Of a DNA stretch of 64,000 bases, positions 18,907-27,498 are shown piece after piece. The position numbers and the translations under genes were made by a program. The DNA is taken from the NCBI GenBank assembly GCA_024636345.1, contig JAGXHG010000026.1:49918-113917 (forward strand), given 5' to 3'. How positions within the stretch are numbered: the first letter of the stretch is position 1; each line of letters begins with the position of its first letter. The stretch is from Desulfobulbaceae bacterium. GTDB taxonomy: Bacteria; Desulfobacterota; Desulfobulbia; Desulfobulbales; Desulfocapsaceae. The notes beneath the pieces are model-generated. The model did not search any database, was not told the DNA's origin, and saw only the letters and a program-made list of their open reading frames with translations.

Positions 18907-19026
18907 GCCACCGAGATCTTATATTCTTCATTCCCGACACCCTGCAAGGTTAGTTTCATACTCAATGGAAAATTGATTCATATCACTGAGGTTAGATATC
19001 AACCAAAATTTTTTTTCATCTCCCCC

Positions 19027-19054
19027 TAAACTTCTTCCATCCTGCTGCCGATAT
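19027..19054 (+). promoter_or_regulatory. Sigma28 (FliA)-type promoter 1 for flagellin
   Basis: TAAACTTC, then GCCGATAT, with 16 bases between TAAA and GCCG. The class III flagellar consensus is TAAAGTTT-N11-GCCGATAA. It lies about 220 bases before the flagellin ATG, in the otherwise gene-free stretch 18907-19271. Confidence 0.7.
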
Positions 19055-19095
19055 GTTTTTCATAAGGGAGAAAAAATCTTTTTTTACTTTTTCCC

Positions 19096-19123
19096 TAAAG
19101 TTTTAATTGCAAGTGACCGATAG
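19096..19123 (+). promoter_or_regulatory. Sigma28 (FliA)-type promoter 2 for flagellin
   Basis: TAAAGTTT (perfect -35) and ACCGATAG (6 of 8 in the -10), with the same 16-base gap between TAAA and the -10 as in the upstream site 69 bases away. Two similar sites in tandem support both being real. Confidence 0.65.
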
Positions 19124-19271
19124 ATTAATTAAGAAGAAAAATACTGACAAGGAGGTGCCACGACACTAAATATCACAGCATAAACCAGCAGTAAATTTGC
19201 AGTAAATCGTGTTTGAATCGGGCAAGGACGCCCAGCAGTACCCCATAGACCAATATTCATGGAGGAATATC

Positions 19272-20096
19272 ATGGCTCTCTCAATTAACACCAACGTAAT
19301 GTCTCTCAATGCTCAGCGTAACTTAGGAAACTCTCAGTCCGCGCTGGCAAAATCTATGCAACGCCTTTCTTCCGGTCTCCGCATCAACTCCGCCAAGGAC
19401 GATGCAGCTGGACTGGCAATTTCCGATCGTATGACCTCTCAGATCCGCGGCCTGAATCAGGCAGCTCGTAACGCCAACGACGGCATCTCTCTGGCCCAAA
19501 CGGCTGAGGGTGCTCTTCAGGAAACCACCAACATCCTGCAGCGTATGCGTGAGATAGCTGTTCAGTCAGCCAACGATACCAACACCACCTCAGATCGTAC
19601 CTCCTTAAATGCTGAAGTAACACAACTCAAAGCGGAAATAAATCGTATCGCTGACAACACTGCCTTCAACGGCAAGACCCTGTTGGACGGCAGCTTTTCT
19701 GTTACTGGTGCCGTGTTCCAGGTTGGCGCCAATGAAGGCCAAACAATTTCCGTTACCATTGGTGCTGCTGATGCCACTACCCTTGCGGTTAATACCATAA
19801 GTGTTGGCACACAGGCATCCTCTGGCTCGGCAATTACCGCCATTGATACTGCCATTGCCTCGATCGATACCATCCGTGGTGATCTTGGTGCGGTTCAGAA
19901 CCGTTTTGAGTCCACCATTTCCAACCTGTCAAACGTCTCCGAAAATCTATCTGCTGCCCGTAGCCGGATTCTGGATGCGGACATTGCCCAGGAGACCTCG
20001 GCAATGACTAAGCAGAACATCCTGCAACAGGCCGGTGTTGCCATTTTGGCCCAGGCCAATCAGGCTCCACAGTTGGCTCTGTCGTTGTTACAGTAA
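19272..20096 (+). CDS. fliC: Flagellin
   Basis: 274 residues, a short flagellin. The start is fixed by GGAGGA at 19261-19266 and by the conserved [18 protein letters not shown]. The N-terminal D0/D1 has [20 protein letters not shown] and [23 protein letters not shown]; the C-terminal D0 ends [27 protein letters not shown]. The variable middle is only ~80 residues and rich in Thr, Ser and Ala, giving acceptor sites for O-linked nonulosonate sugars. Transcription is probably from the two sigma28 promoters upstream, ending at the strong hairpin at 20111. It is exported through the flagellar type III system and polymerises as the filament. Confidence 0.97.
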   Translation: MALSINTNVMSLNAQRNLGNSQSALAKSMQRLSSGLRINSAKDDAAGLAISDRMTSQIRGLNQAARNANDGISLAQTAEGALQETTNILQRMREIAVQSANDTNTTSDRTSLNAEVTQLKAEINRIADNTAFNGKTLLDGSFSVTGAVFQVGANEGQTISVTIGAADATTLAVNTISVGTQASSGSAITAIDTAIASIDTIRGDLGAVQNRFESTISNLSNVSENLSAARSRILDADIAQETSAMTKQNILQQAGVAILAQANQAPQLALSLLQ

Positions 20097-20110
20097 TTTT
20101 CTGAGCAATT

Positions 20111-20157
20111 CAGTTTGTTTCGTCAGGCAGATGTTTATCTGCCTGACGAAACAACTG
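20111..20157 (+). terminator. Strong hairpin after flagellin
   Basis: A perfect 16-bp stem (20117-20132 with 20137-20152, loop GTTT), extended by CAGTT/AACTG with one bulged base. There is no U-tract. It starts 15 bases past the flagellin stop, and may terminate or stabilise the abundant flagellin mRNA. Confidence 0.7.
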
Positions 20158-20197
20158 AGGAGTTATACGCATGACAAAATTTGAAGGCTGAACAGCA

Positions 20198-20229
20198 AAG
20201 AGGGGTCGGTCTTACGGCCGGCCCCTCTT
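20198..20229 (+). terminator. GC-rich hairpin upstream of flaG
   Basis: AAGAGGGGTCGGTC (20198-20211) pairs with GGCCGGCCCCTCTT (20216-20229) with two G-U pairs and loop TTAC. It ends 15 bases before the GGAGGA of flaG, so it could separate flagellin from flaG transcripts or protect a processed 5' end. Confidence 0.5.
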
Positions 20230-20254
20230 CCCTTGAAAAAGGGCGGAGGATACG

Positions 20255-20605
20255 ATGAATATAGATATGACAGCCAGTGTGGGTGGCGCCGTCCAACAGC
20301 AACCCCGAGCCTCAGAACAAGTCGAGACACAACGGAAGAACAAAGAAAAGGCCGCTGACACCCCTCAGGCTTCCCCCGCAGAAAAAGGTGTCCAAGCGGA
20401 AGAACTGCTCAGCCAGATCAAGGCTGTTACCGATAATGGTCTCTTTAGCGTCCGCTTTGAGCAGAATGACAATAAAGAATTTATCGTCAAGATCTATGAC
20501 CAGAAGACCAACGAAGTGGTTCGCCAGATTCCTGCCGAAGAACTTGTGAAGCTCAAGGCCGCCCTGGAAGATCTCCGTGGGAATATCGTAGATACTAAGG
20601 CGTAA
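20255..20605 (+). CDS. flaG: FlaG-family flagellar protein
   Basis: 116 residues. The FlaG domain is the C-terminal half: LFSVRFEQNDNKEFIVKIYDQKTNEVVRQIPAEELVKL in separate recognisable pieces (IYDQKTNEVVRQIP is diagnostic). The N-terminal half is polar and disordered. FlaG affects filament length and lies between flagellin and fliD in many polar flagellates, as here. GGAGGA at 20245-20250 sets the ATG. Confidence 0.9.
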   Translation: MNIDMTASVGGAVQQQPRASEQVETQRKNKEKAADTPQASPAEKGVQAEELLSQIKAVTDNGLFSVRFEQNDNKEFIVKIYDQKTNEVVRQIPAEELVKLKAALEDLRGNIVDTKA

Positions 20606-20795
20606 AAAAAATTTGATGGTCATTCCGCAGGACTGTGAGGAAGATCGCACTCCCTTCGGATTATCAAATATATTCTAAATTCTTTTCCCTCCCTGTCGAA
20701 ATGACAGTTGGGTAGTGTTGGATGAAAATAGCCAAGGAAAATGGTCTTTTCACCACAGACAGGAAAGGTGTTTTTTTCTCGGAGGGTAATCAAAA

Positions 20796-22217
20796 ATGTC
20801 AATTACATTCAGTGGGCTTGCCACAGGTTTAGACACCGACTCCATAGTCACCCAGTTGATGGCTCTTGAGCGGGCTCCCATCAACCGACTGGAAGCCAAA
20901 AAGACTGCAGAGACTAACCGTATTGAGGCATATGCCCAATTCAAGACCACCCTTGATGACCTGAAAACCGCAGCCAGCGCCATGACTCTCACCAGTCAGG
21001 TCAAAACCACCAGTGTCTCTTTGAGCACCAGCGCCCCCTTTACCGCCACCAGTGTCAATGCCAGCAGCGGCAGCTATAACATCGCCGTCAAACAACTGGC
21101 CCAGGTGCAAAAAACCGTCAGCGATGGCTGGACCTCACAGAGCGATCCTCTGCTCGGCACCGGCACCTTCACTCTCAACAACGGCACAGCAGATACCATT
21201 ATTACGGTTGATTCCACCAACAATTCCCTGGCTGGTCTCGCCGCGGCCATCAATGCACAATCCACCGCCACCGGTGTCAAGGCCACTCTAATCAATGACG
21301 GCACGGCGACCCCCTATCGCATGGTGTTCACCGGCGTAGATTCCAGCTCCAATTTCACCGTGACCAGCAATCTAACAGCCGCAGACGGAATCACCCCTAT
21401 CGCCTTTGCCACCACCCAGACACAGACAGCCCAACAGGCCATAGTCATGATGGATGGCATCGAAGTGGTCAGCACCAGCAACACCATCAGTGGAGCCATC
21501 AGCGGTGTCACACTCAATCTCAATGCCATCAGCGACGTCGAGTCTGCCGGACCACCACCAATATATAAATCATCCCTGATGACAGTTGCACCAGACACCG
21601 GGGCTTTAAAGGAAAAATTAACCACTTTTGTGACCAGCTACAACAAGGTCATGGACTGGATATTGTCCGGCTATCCCGAGTTTGGCGCCGCCACCACAAC
21701 GGACACGACCAGCACCGATCTCCTCGGTTCTGCCCTGCGGGGTGACTCCTCTATCAATAGTGTAAAGCGCGGTCTACAGTCTCTTTTGGGCTCGGTTACT
21801 ACTACCACGGGCTCACTCAGTACCTTGTCCCAGCTCGGCATAACCACAAACCTGAACGGGACCCTGAGCCAGGACAACACCAAAATGGATGCGGCCCTCC
21901 AGAATAACTTTGATGACGTCGGTAAACTGTTAAGCGGTGATGGCACCGTTAACGGGATCATGAAAAATTTCAATTCTTACCTGTTAGATGCTACCAGTAG
22001 CTCCACAGGAATCTATGCCAGCAAAAAAGAGAATTATGACATGGCCGTTCGTCGAATCGATAACCAGATCTTCAATATGGAATCACGAATGACTCAGAAA
22101 GAAGCATCACTACGGGCAAGATACACAGCAATGGAAGCACTCGTCAGTGGTCTGAATGCCCAAGGAGATTTTCTTACTCAACAAATGGACATGCTCAGCA
22201 ACTTTTCCAAAGGATAA
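20796..22217 (+). CDS. fliD: Flagellar filament cap protein FliD (HAP2)
   Basis: 473 residues. The N-terminal D0/D1 starts MSITFSGLATGLDTDSIVTQLMALERAPI, the classic FliD beginning. The central domains are Thr/Ser-rich, and the C-terminus has a coiled region MAVRRIDNQIFNMESRMTQKE followed by LRARYTAMEALVSGLNAQGDFL. The GGAGGG at 20781-20786 fixes the start. FliD pentamers cap the filament and promote flagellin folding. It is followed after 6 bases by its operon partner fliS. Confidence 0.95.
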   Translation: MSITFSGLATGLDTDSIVTQLMALERAPINRLEAKKTAETNRIEAYAQFKTTLDDLKTAASAMTLTSQVKTTSVSLSTSAPFTATSVNASSGSYNIAVKQLAQVQKTVSDGWTSQSDPLLGTGTFTLNNGTADTIITVDSTNNSLAGLAAAINAQSTATGVKATLINDGTATPYRMVFTGVDSSSNFTVTSNLTAADGITPIAFATTQTQTAQQAIVMMDGIEVVSTSNTISGAISGVTLNLNAISDVESAGPPPIYKSSLMTVAPDTGALKEKLTTFVTSYNKVMDWILSGYPEFGAATTTDTTSTDLLGSALRGDSSINSVKRGLQSLLGSVTTTTGSLSTLSQLGITTNLNGTLSQDNTKMDAALQNNFDDVGKLLSGDGTVNGIMKNFNSYLLDATSSSTGIYASKKENYDMAVRRIDNQIFNMESRMTQKEASLRARYTAMEALVSGLNAQGDFLTQQMDMLSNFSKG

Positions 22218-22223
22218 TTAGCC

Positions 22224-22676
22224 ATGAATGCCTATATGAACCAGTACCAGCAGAATCACATCTATACGGCTACCCGTGAACAGATTCTCATCATGCTCTA
22301 TGATGGCGCAATCCGTTTTACCCGCCAGGCTATGATTGCAGGAGAACAGGGCAACCAGCCGGAGAAACTAGGGCGAATAAGCAAAACCCTGGCCATCATC
22401 ACCGAATTCTCTAATTCGCTCAACCATGAGATAGGTGGTAAGATTGCGGCGGATTTAGACGGGCTATATCAGTTCATGATTCGCGAGCTGAATGCCGCCC
22501 GCAATGACCAAAGCGGTGAAAACCTGAAGACCGTTGAAGGTCTGCTGGTTGACCTCCGTGAAACCTGGTCCCAGGCCATTGACATCAACAACCGGCAACA
22601 AGAAGCAGCAACGTCTGGACAGAAATCACATATTCAACCTGAAAATGGATATGTGGCCCTCAACGCTGCGGTATAA
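22224..22676 (+). CDS. fliS: Flagellar export chaperone FliS
   Basis: 150 residues. YMNQYQQNHIYTATREQILIMLYDGAIRFTRQA is the FliS signature region; the rest is a four-helix bundle with IITEFSNSLNHEIGG and ETWSQAIDINN. It binds the flagellin C-terminus in the cytoplasm and prevents premature polymerisation. It sits 6 bases after fliD and 3 bases before the next gene. Confidence 0.93.
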   Translation: MNAYMNQYQQNHIYTATREQILIMLYDGAIRFTRQAMIAGEQGNQPEKLGRISKTLAIITEFSNSLNHEIGGKIAADLDGLYQFMIRELNAARNDQSGENLKTVEGLLVDLRETWSQAIDINNRQQEAATSGQKSHIQPENGYVALNAAV

Positions 22677-22679
22677 AGT

Positions 22680-23129
22680 ATGTTTGATTCCACTAGACAG
22701 CAAGCCATGGAAGAGATAAACGCCCTGCTTATGAGTTCAATCGGGCGTTACGAGAACATTCTCACCATGTATGAAACCATCAACAACGATACAGGCGACA
22801 AAAGCCCTTCGACATTAGACAGCAGGGGGACAAAAATCCTGCAACTGCAGGAGGAGGCAAACCTTGCCGATCATGATCTTATCGCCATCATTAAAGAGAT
22901 TGATCCAGCAGCATCCACTCATCTCGCTGCTTATTCATTGATAAAGCAGCGCCAGAATCTTATGCAGCAAATTCTAGTGCATAACCGCTCGCTGCTCTCG
23001 TCCATTAATAATATCAAGTCCCTTCTCGCCCATGAGATCAAAGAGATGCAGGGAGGCCGTGCGGCCCTGAAAGGATACCGGCAATCAACTTCCTCGCAGA
23101 ATGGAGGTATCCTCAACAATTCACACTGA
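22680..23129 (+). CDS. FlgN/FliT-like flagellar chaperone
   Basis: 149 residues, helical throughout, with ILTMYETINND, LQLQEEANLADHDLIAIIKEI, IKQRQNLMQQILVHNRSLLSSI and a polar tail. Its position immediately after fliS and its helix pattern match FliT or FlgN-type export chaperones that bind FliD or hook-associated proteins. Sequence alone does not decide between the two. Confidence 0.65.
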   Translation: MFDSTRQQAMEEINALLMSSIGRYENILTMYETINNDTGDKSPSTLDSRGTKILQLQEEANLADHDLIAIIKEIDPAASTHLAAYSLIKQRQNLMQQILVHNRSLLSSINNIKSLLAHEIKEMQGGRAALKGYRQSTSSQNGGILNNSH

Positions 23130-23440
23130 TGGTTTTGCCCTCATAATCACCGAGCGCATCCCGACAAAACTCAAGCAATCATTGATGAATGAGAAATCCA
23201 TCCGCAACACAAAAGTACGATACACCCTTCTACAGACCTCCCAAATCAAAAAAAAGCTACTGAACGAATCGACAATACACAGAAATCTTGATAGTTTTTG
23301 ACAAGACTGATAGTATAAAAAAAAATTTACTTCTTTTCCATGTACCCTATGGGAAATAGAGACAATCAGCCTTGTCCGATTAAGACATAGAAGCCGGTAT
23401 AAACTCATCCAATATCCCGAACTTTGAGAGAACGCTCATC
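23130..23440. other. Gene-free gap between flagellar chaperone and PilZ genes
   Basis: AT-rich 311-base gap. A TTGACA at 23298-23303 has no well-spaced -10 (TATAAA follows after only 10 bases). No convincing gene, RNA or terminator was found. Confidence 0.4.
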
Positions 23441-24133
23441 GTGACCACACAATCTGATTTCATCAATAATATTCCAGACAGCAAACCGGTCAGGATTTTT
23501 TTACCGCTTCAAGACGCGGATAAGCGATATCGGGCACAATGTATCTTTCAAAAGACAACGACCCCCCGTTTCAATCTCCTCTTTGAACCCGGTGCCCTGC
23601 CTGTCAGCGCCCTTGACACCAAATCACCCTGTATCATCAGTCTTGACATGGCTGGCCAAAGTGTCTCCATGGAGGCCATGATCGAGCTGGTGGTGAACAA
23701 TCAGGTGCTCGAGATGATCGTCCAAAAGACCATCAGCCATGAGCAGATGCGAGAATATTTCCGGGTTGATCATACCACACCCATTATTGTCAGTTCCCTG
23801 TTGCCTGAAGGGTTTGGAAGTCCGGAGGATCACTGGAAACTTTCCGGGACTACCATTGATATCAGCGGCAGCGGTCTCCTGGCCATTTTCCACGACAGGC
23901 CCCCATCCGATAAACTGGCCAGGATCCAACTTCCCCTCCATGACGAGCAAAGCGATTCTATCATCACCTTTCTGGCCCATCCGGTCAGGATCTCGGAGGT
24001 CGAAGAAAACAGTTATGTGGTCGCCTATCATTACGACGAGATCAACGATGAAGACAGAGACAGGATCGTCGGCCAGTGCCTGATTACCCAACGTCGTCTG
24101 CTTCGTCTCAAAGTACAGGTTAAAGACAAATAA
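23441..24133 (+). CDS. PilZ-domain c-di-GMP receptor (YcgR-like)
   Basis: 230 residues. The N-terminal ~95 residues form a beta-rich YcgR-N-like domain. The PilZ domain follows, with the c-di-GMP motif REYFR (residues 104-108, RxxxR) and DISGSG (140-145, D/NxSxxG). The C-terminal end continues in a helix (DEDRDRIVGQCLITQRRLL). In a flagellar operon such proteins slow the motor or alter secretion when c-di-GMP rises. It is followed after 37 bases by a paralogue. Confidence 0.85.
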   Translation: MTTQSDFINNIPDSKPVRIFLPLQDADKRYRAQCIFQKTTTPRFNLLFEPGALPVSALDTKSPCIISLDMAGQSVSMEAMIELVVNNQVLEMIVQKTISHEQMREYFRVDHTTPIIVSSLLPEGFGSPEDHWKLSGTTIDISGSGLLAIFHDRPPSDKLARIQLPLHDEQSDSIITFLAHPVRISEVEENSYVVAYHYDEINDEDRDRIVGQCLITQRRLLRLKVQVKDK

Positions 24134-24170
24134 ACGAATTTTATATTTTACCCTATTCCCTTATTATCCG

Positions 24171-24842
24171 ATGCCACCTTCTCTCGTTGATCTTATAAAA
24201 AGAATCCAGGACAGCCAAGCGGCTGAAATCAATCTGCCGCTTTTAAGCGGTGGTTCCGTGCAACTCAAATGTATTTATAAAGAATCTGAGTCCCCTCATT
24301 TTTTTCTGGTTTTCCCCCCAAAACAGCTCCCTGCAGATATTGATACAAACAAGAGTTGCCTCGTAGCCGTGAAAGGCGGAGACAATTCAGTCACCTTCAA
24401 GGCTGGAATTGAAACAATCAAAGGGGACCGAATCCTGGAGCTGTTTGCCCAGAAAACCATTGACCCAATCACCCTGCGCAACTCTTACCGTGCCGACCTG
24501 CGAACCACCATCTCCGCCAGCTACGAACCCGGCCCCGAGGAAAAAGCCCGTGCCTGGCATCTTGAGGGCGAGACCCTTGATCTTTCCGCAGGCGGAACCC
24601 TGACTATTTTCCCTAAAGAATTTCTCAACAGACAACGCATCCTTCTTCATATCAATCTCCCCCATACTGATAAAGAAATCCACTGTATCGCCCACGTCAT
24701 CCGAATGACGAGATTACGCAAAGAACATTGGCAAATAGCATTACAGTTTGACAATCTTGATCAGAAAGAACGGGATTTCATCGTATCCTGTTGCCTTCAG
24801 GAACAACGAAGACAACTTCGAGAAAACGTACAAATTGCGTAA
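24171..24842 (+). CDS. Second PilZ-domain protein, paralogue of the preceding gene
   Basis: 223 residues with the same layout: N-terminal beta domain, then RNSYR (103-107) and DLSAGG (137-142) as the c-di-GMP-binding motifs, and a C-terminal helix (LDQKERDFIVSCCLQEQRRQL). Both binding motifs are intact, so both paralogues could respond to c-di-GMP. A tandem duplication followed by divergence is likely; overall similarity is moderate and clearest at the C-terminus. Confidence 0.85.
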   Translation: MPPSLVDLIKRIQDSQAAEINLPLLSGGSVQLKCIYKESESPHFFLVFPPKQLPADIDTNKSCLVAVKGGDNSVTFKAGIETIKGDRILELFAQKTIDPITLRNSYRADLRTTISASYEPGPEEKARAWHLEGETLDLSAGGTLTIFPKEFLNRQRILLHINLPHTDKEIHCIAHVIRMTRLRKEHWQIALQFDNLDQKERDFIVSCCLQEQRRQLRENVQIA

Positions 24843-24970
24843 TTTCCCGTCCCCATAACAAAGAGATTGTCGTTCACTGGCTCAAGCCATCCCCGTGAGA
24901 GAAAAGGCTTATCACATCGCGCCTTCAACCTGGAAGTTAAGATTTTTCCATTTCTTACCGAAAGAAAAGT

Positions 24971-26017
24971 ATGGATCCAATCGCCCCACTCTCACCTTCC
25001 ACGATTCTCGGTTCATCAACTTCCGGACCAGGTGGACAACAACAAAATCCGCATCACATGCTGGAAGGACAAACCATGCAGGCCCTTGTGGTCAATGGTG
25101 CTGGTGAAAATAAATTTGTCCTCGATATAGGTTCAAGCCGTCTCCTGGTCCAGGCTGACTCTGTAACCCTCAGCCCTGGACAAACACTTCAGCTCGAAGT
25201 TACCGCCACCACGCCCCAACTTGAACTCAAGATTATCAGCTCTTCCTTGCAGCAATATCTTGGACACTCGCTGAGCTTTATCGGTCAGAATATCGATCTG
25301 ACCGCCCTTCTCCAGTTGCTTCAACAGCCACCTAATCCAGCAATTGAGACCTTATCAAGCTCAAGCATCCAGATATTGGAAAATTTTATTGCCCTGCAGC
25401 AAAGGCCATTAAACAGTACAGAGGGGGGAAACATCTTGCGCCAGATGATTGATTCCCTCGGTCTGCAGATGGAAGCAAAACTGCACACTGGCTTGAAAGG
25501 AGAAGGAACCACCACCCTTAAATCGGCACTGCTGGAGATAATGCATCTTTTTGGAGAATCAGAGAAGATCGGAGAGGCAAGCAAAACCCCGCTCTCCACC
25601 ATTGAGAGCTTCCAGTTAAGCCAACTGCGCCTGGCACAAGAGAACACCATCATCCTCCCCTTACCATTCCCTTTTCTCGATCAGGGCTACCTCCTCATCG
25701 ACCAGAAGCAGGAACAGGAAACAGAGGATCAACAGAAAAGCAAACAACTTCATTTCTCACTCCATCTGGCCCTGACCGGACTTGGCAATCTCCAGATCGA
25801 ATTTCTGCAGACCGATGACGGCTTATGGATGCGCTTCAACTGTGATTCTCAAGAAAAGGCCGATTTTGTCAGTCAGTTCAGTGACGATCTCAAGCAACAA
25901 CTGACTGATGTCCCACTGCAGGGTCTTTCCTTTTCAGGAACGGCAAATGCCCCCGGCACAGATCTGATAAGACTGCTGGTACCAGCTGGACAATCACTCC
26001 TGAACACAAAGGTATAA
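24971..26017 (+). CDS. FliK-like hook-length-control domain protein
   Basis: 348 residues. The N-terminus is low-complexity (Pro, Ser, Gly, Gln). The C-terminal ~100 residues read HFSLHLALTGLGNLQIEFLQ and WMRFNCDSQEKADFVSQF, the beta pattern of the Flg_hook/FliK C-terminal domain. The gene is directly followed (2 bases) by a stand-alone FlhB C-terminal domain, the same pairing as Bacillus YlqG/YlqH. The function of such pairs is not settled; they may influence substrate switching of the export gate. An internal ATG near residue 32 is an alternative start. Confidence 0.65.
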   Translation: MDPIAPLSPSTILGSSTSGPGGQQQNPHHMLEGQTMQALVVNGAGENKFVLDIGSSRLLVQADSVTLSPGQTLQLEVTATTPQLELKIISSSLQQYLGHSLSFIGQNIDLTALLQLLQQPPNPAIETLSSSSIQILENFIALQQRPLNSTEGGNILRQMIDSLGLQMEAKLHTGLKGEGTTTLKSALLEIMHLFGESEKIGEASKTPLSTIESFQLSQLRLAQENTIILPLPFPFLDQGYLLIDQKQEQETEDQQKSKQLHFSLHLALTGLGNLQIEFLQTDDGLWMRFNCDSQEKADFVSQFSDDLKQQLTDVPLQGLSFSGTANAPGTDLIRLLVPAGQSLLNTKV

Positions 26018-26018
26018 C

Positions 26019-26306
26019 ATGGCCGAGCACCAAAAAATGGAAAAGGCCGTTGCCATCATTTACGACGCTGAGAAAAGCAGCGCCCCCAGGGTCGTAGCAA
26101 GTGGTAAAGGAGAGATTGCCCGAAAAATTATCGAGACAGCAAGAGAGGCCGGTGTTTACATCCAGGAAGACCCCGATCTCGTTGAACTGCTGGCCAAGGT
26201 CCCCTTGGGACAGGAGATCCCAGGCGAGCTCTACCGCACCGTGGCCGAGGTTTTGTCTTTTGTTTACAAGGTAAACGAACAATTCAAAAACAAGATCAAG
26301 AGCTGA
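26019..26306 (+). CDS. FlhB C-terminal-domain-like protein (YlqH type)
   Basis: 95 residues without membrane segments. KAVAIIYDAEKSSAPRVVASGKGEIARKI and GVYIQEDPDLVELLAKVPLGQEIPGELYRTVAEVL match the cytoplasmic domain of FlhB. The autocleavage NPTH motif is absent, replaced by the Y-D-A-E-K-S-S-A-P-R region, as in other stand-alone versions. It probably mimics or competes with the FlhB cytoplasmic domain at the export gate. Confidence 0.85.
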   Translation: MAEHQKMEKAVAIIYDAEKSSAPRVVASGKGEIARKIIETAREAGVYIQEDPDLVELLAKVPLGQEIPGELYRTVAEVLSFVYKVNEQFKNKIKS

Positions 26307-26312
26307 GAGAGA

Positions 26313-26492
26313 CTACCTTCCCTGCTCATTAAGATCCTTGGCCTCATCTACCAGCATCACCGGAATATCATCACGAATCTCGTACAACAACCGGCATTTT
26401 TCACAGACAAGACCATCGGCTGCTTCGGTGAGTCTGACCGGTCCCTTACATTTGGGACAGGCCAGGATATCAAGTAAATCTTTATTGATCAT
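26313..26492 (-). CDS. Trm112-like small zinc-binding protein
   Basis: 59 residues, MINKDLLDILACPKC, then LVCEKCRLLYEIRDDIPVML. The four cysteines (12, 15, 30, 33) form a CPxC...CxxC zinc ribbon, and the RDDIPVM end is typical of Trm112/YcaR proteins. The family partners with methyltransferases or accompanies lpxK/kdsB in proteobacteria. It is convergent with the flagellar operon, only 6 bases from its last stop. Confidence 0.85.
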   Translation of the reverse strand: MINKDLLDILACPKCKGPVRLTEAADGLVCEKCRLLYEIRDDIPVMLVDEAKDLNEQGR

Positions 26493-26684
26493 TTATTTTC
26501 CCTCTAATCTATCAATCACCAGATCTCCTTCGCCCTATACTGAGGCACCCTTTTTCATAAATGAACCCTATCATAGTTAAAGCCATATTTCATCAGCAGA
26601 TTGATTTCTTCCAGTATGGATTGTTTTTCTGAGACATGGTACAGTCGCATGATCTTTCCATTCAACAATAAAGGATCAAAAAAT

Positions 26685-27497
26685 ATGACAACTAAAATCG
26701 GTTTTATCGGCGGCGGCCAGATGGGTGAGGCCCTGATTCGCGGTATTATTCAGTCTGGCTTGTATACAGCAGAAAATATCCTGGTCGCCGAACCGGACAG
26801 CGCACGGCGCGATTATCTCAAAGCGACTTATCAGGTTCAGCCCTTTGACAGCGGGGTCCCAATCTGGAATTCTTGCGCCACTATAATCCTGGCGGTAAAA
26901 CCTCAGGTCATGGGTTCTCTTCTCTCTGACTCTAAAGATCTAATCCACACGGAACACCTGATCATCTCCATTGCCGCCGGCCTCCCCATCTCTTTTTATG
27001 AGAGTCATCTCAGCGACCGGCAATACAAAATCGTCCGCGTCATGCCCAATACACCGGCCCTCGTCCTCGAGTCTGCCTCGGCTCTGAGTGGCAATAAGAA
27101 TGTAACACCTAAAGAAATGGCGCTCGCCAAATCCCTGTTTGACGCGGTGGGTGTAGCTATCATCATGGAAGAACAGTATCTTGACGCAGTCACGGGACTC
27201 AGCGGCTCAGGGCCGGCCTATGTCTTCACCTTCATTGAGGGGATGATCGATGCCGGGATAAAAACCGGCCTGGCCCGCCACGTTGCCGAGACCCTGGCTG
27301 TTCAGACCGTGCTTGGTTCGGTTAAGCTGATGCAGGAAAGCGGCAAACACCCAGCCGTCCTCCGGGCCATGGTCACCTCTCCGGGAGGCACCACTATTGC
27401 CGCCCAGCATGTCATGGAAAAAGCGGGGTTCAAGGGAATCATCATGGATGCCATCGAGGCTGCAACCAATCGTTCCATTGAACTTGGAAAGAAATAA
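26685..27497 (+). CDS. proC: Pyrroline-5-carboxylate reductase
   Basis: 270 residues from the ATG at 26685, with AAAGGA upstream. MTTKIGFIGGGQMGEALIRGI is the NADPH-binding start. Later motifs include ILAVKPQVMGSLL, IVRVMPNTPALV, TGLSGSGPAYVFTFIEGMIDAG, and LRAMVTSPGGTTIAAQHVMEK, the ProC signature. It catalyses the last step of proline synthesis. It is one base from nadK and probably co-transcribed with it. Confidence 0.95.
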   Translation: MTTKIGFIGGGQMGEALIRGIIQSGLYTAENILVAEPDSARRDYLKATYQVQPFDSGVPIWNSCATIILAVKPQVMGSLLSDSKDLIHTEHLIISIAAGLPISFYESHLSDRQYKIVRVMPNTPALVLESASALSGNKNVTPKEMALAKSLFDAVGVAIIMEEQYLDAVTGLSGSGPAYVFTFIEGMIDAGIKTGLARHVAETLAVQTVLGSVKLMQESGKHPAVLRAMVTSPGGTTIAAQHVMEKAGFKGIIMDAIEAATNRSIELGKK

Positions 27498-27498
27498 G

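Noticed and set aside
23298-23319. TTGACA plus TATAAA as a promoter before the first PilZ gene
   Set aside because: Spacing is 10 bases, far from the required 16-18.
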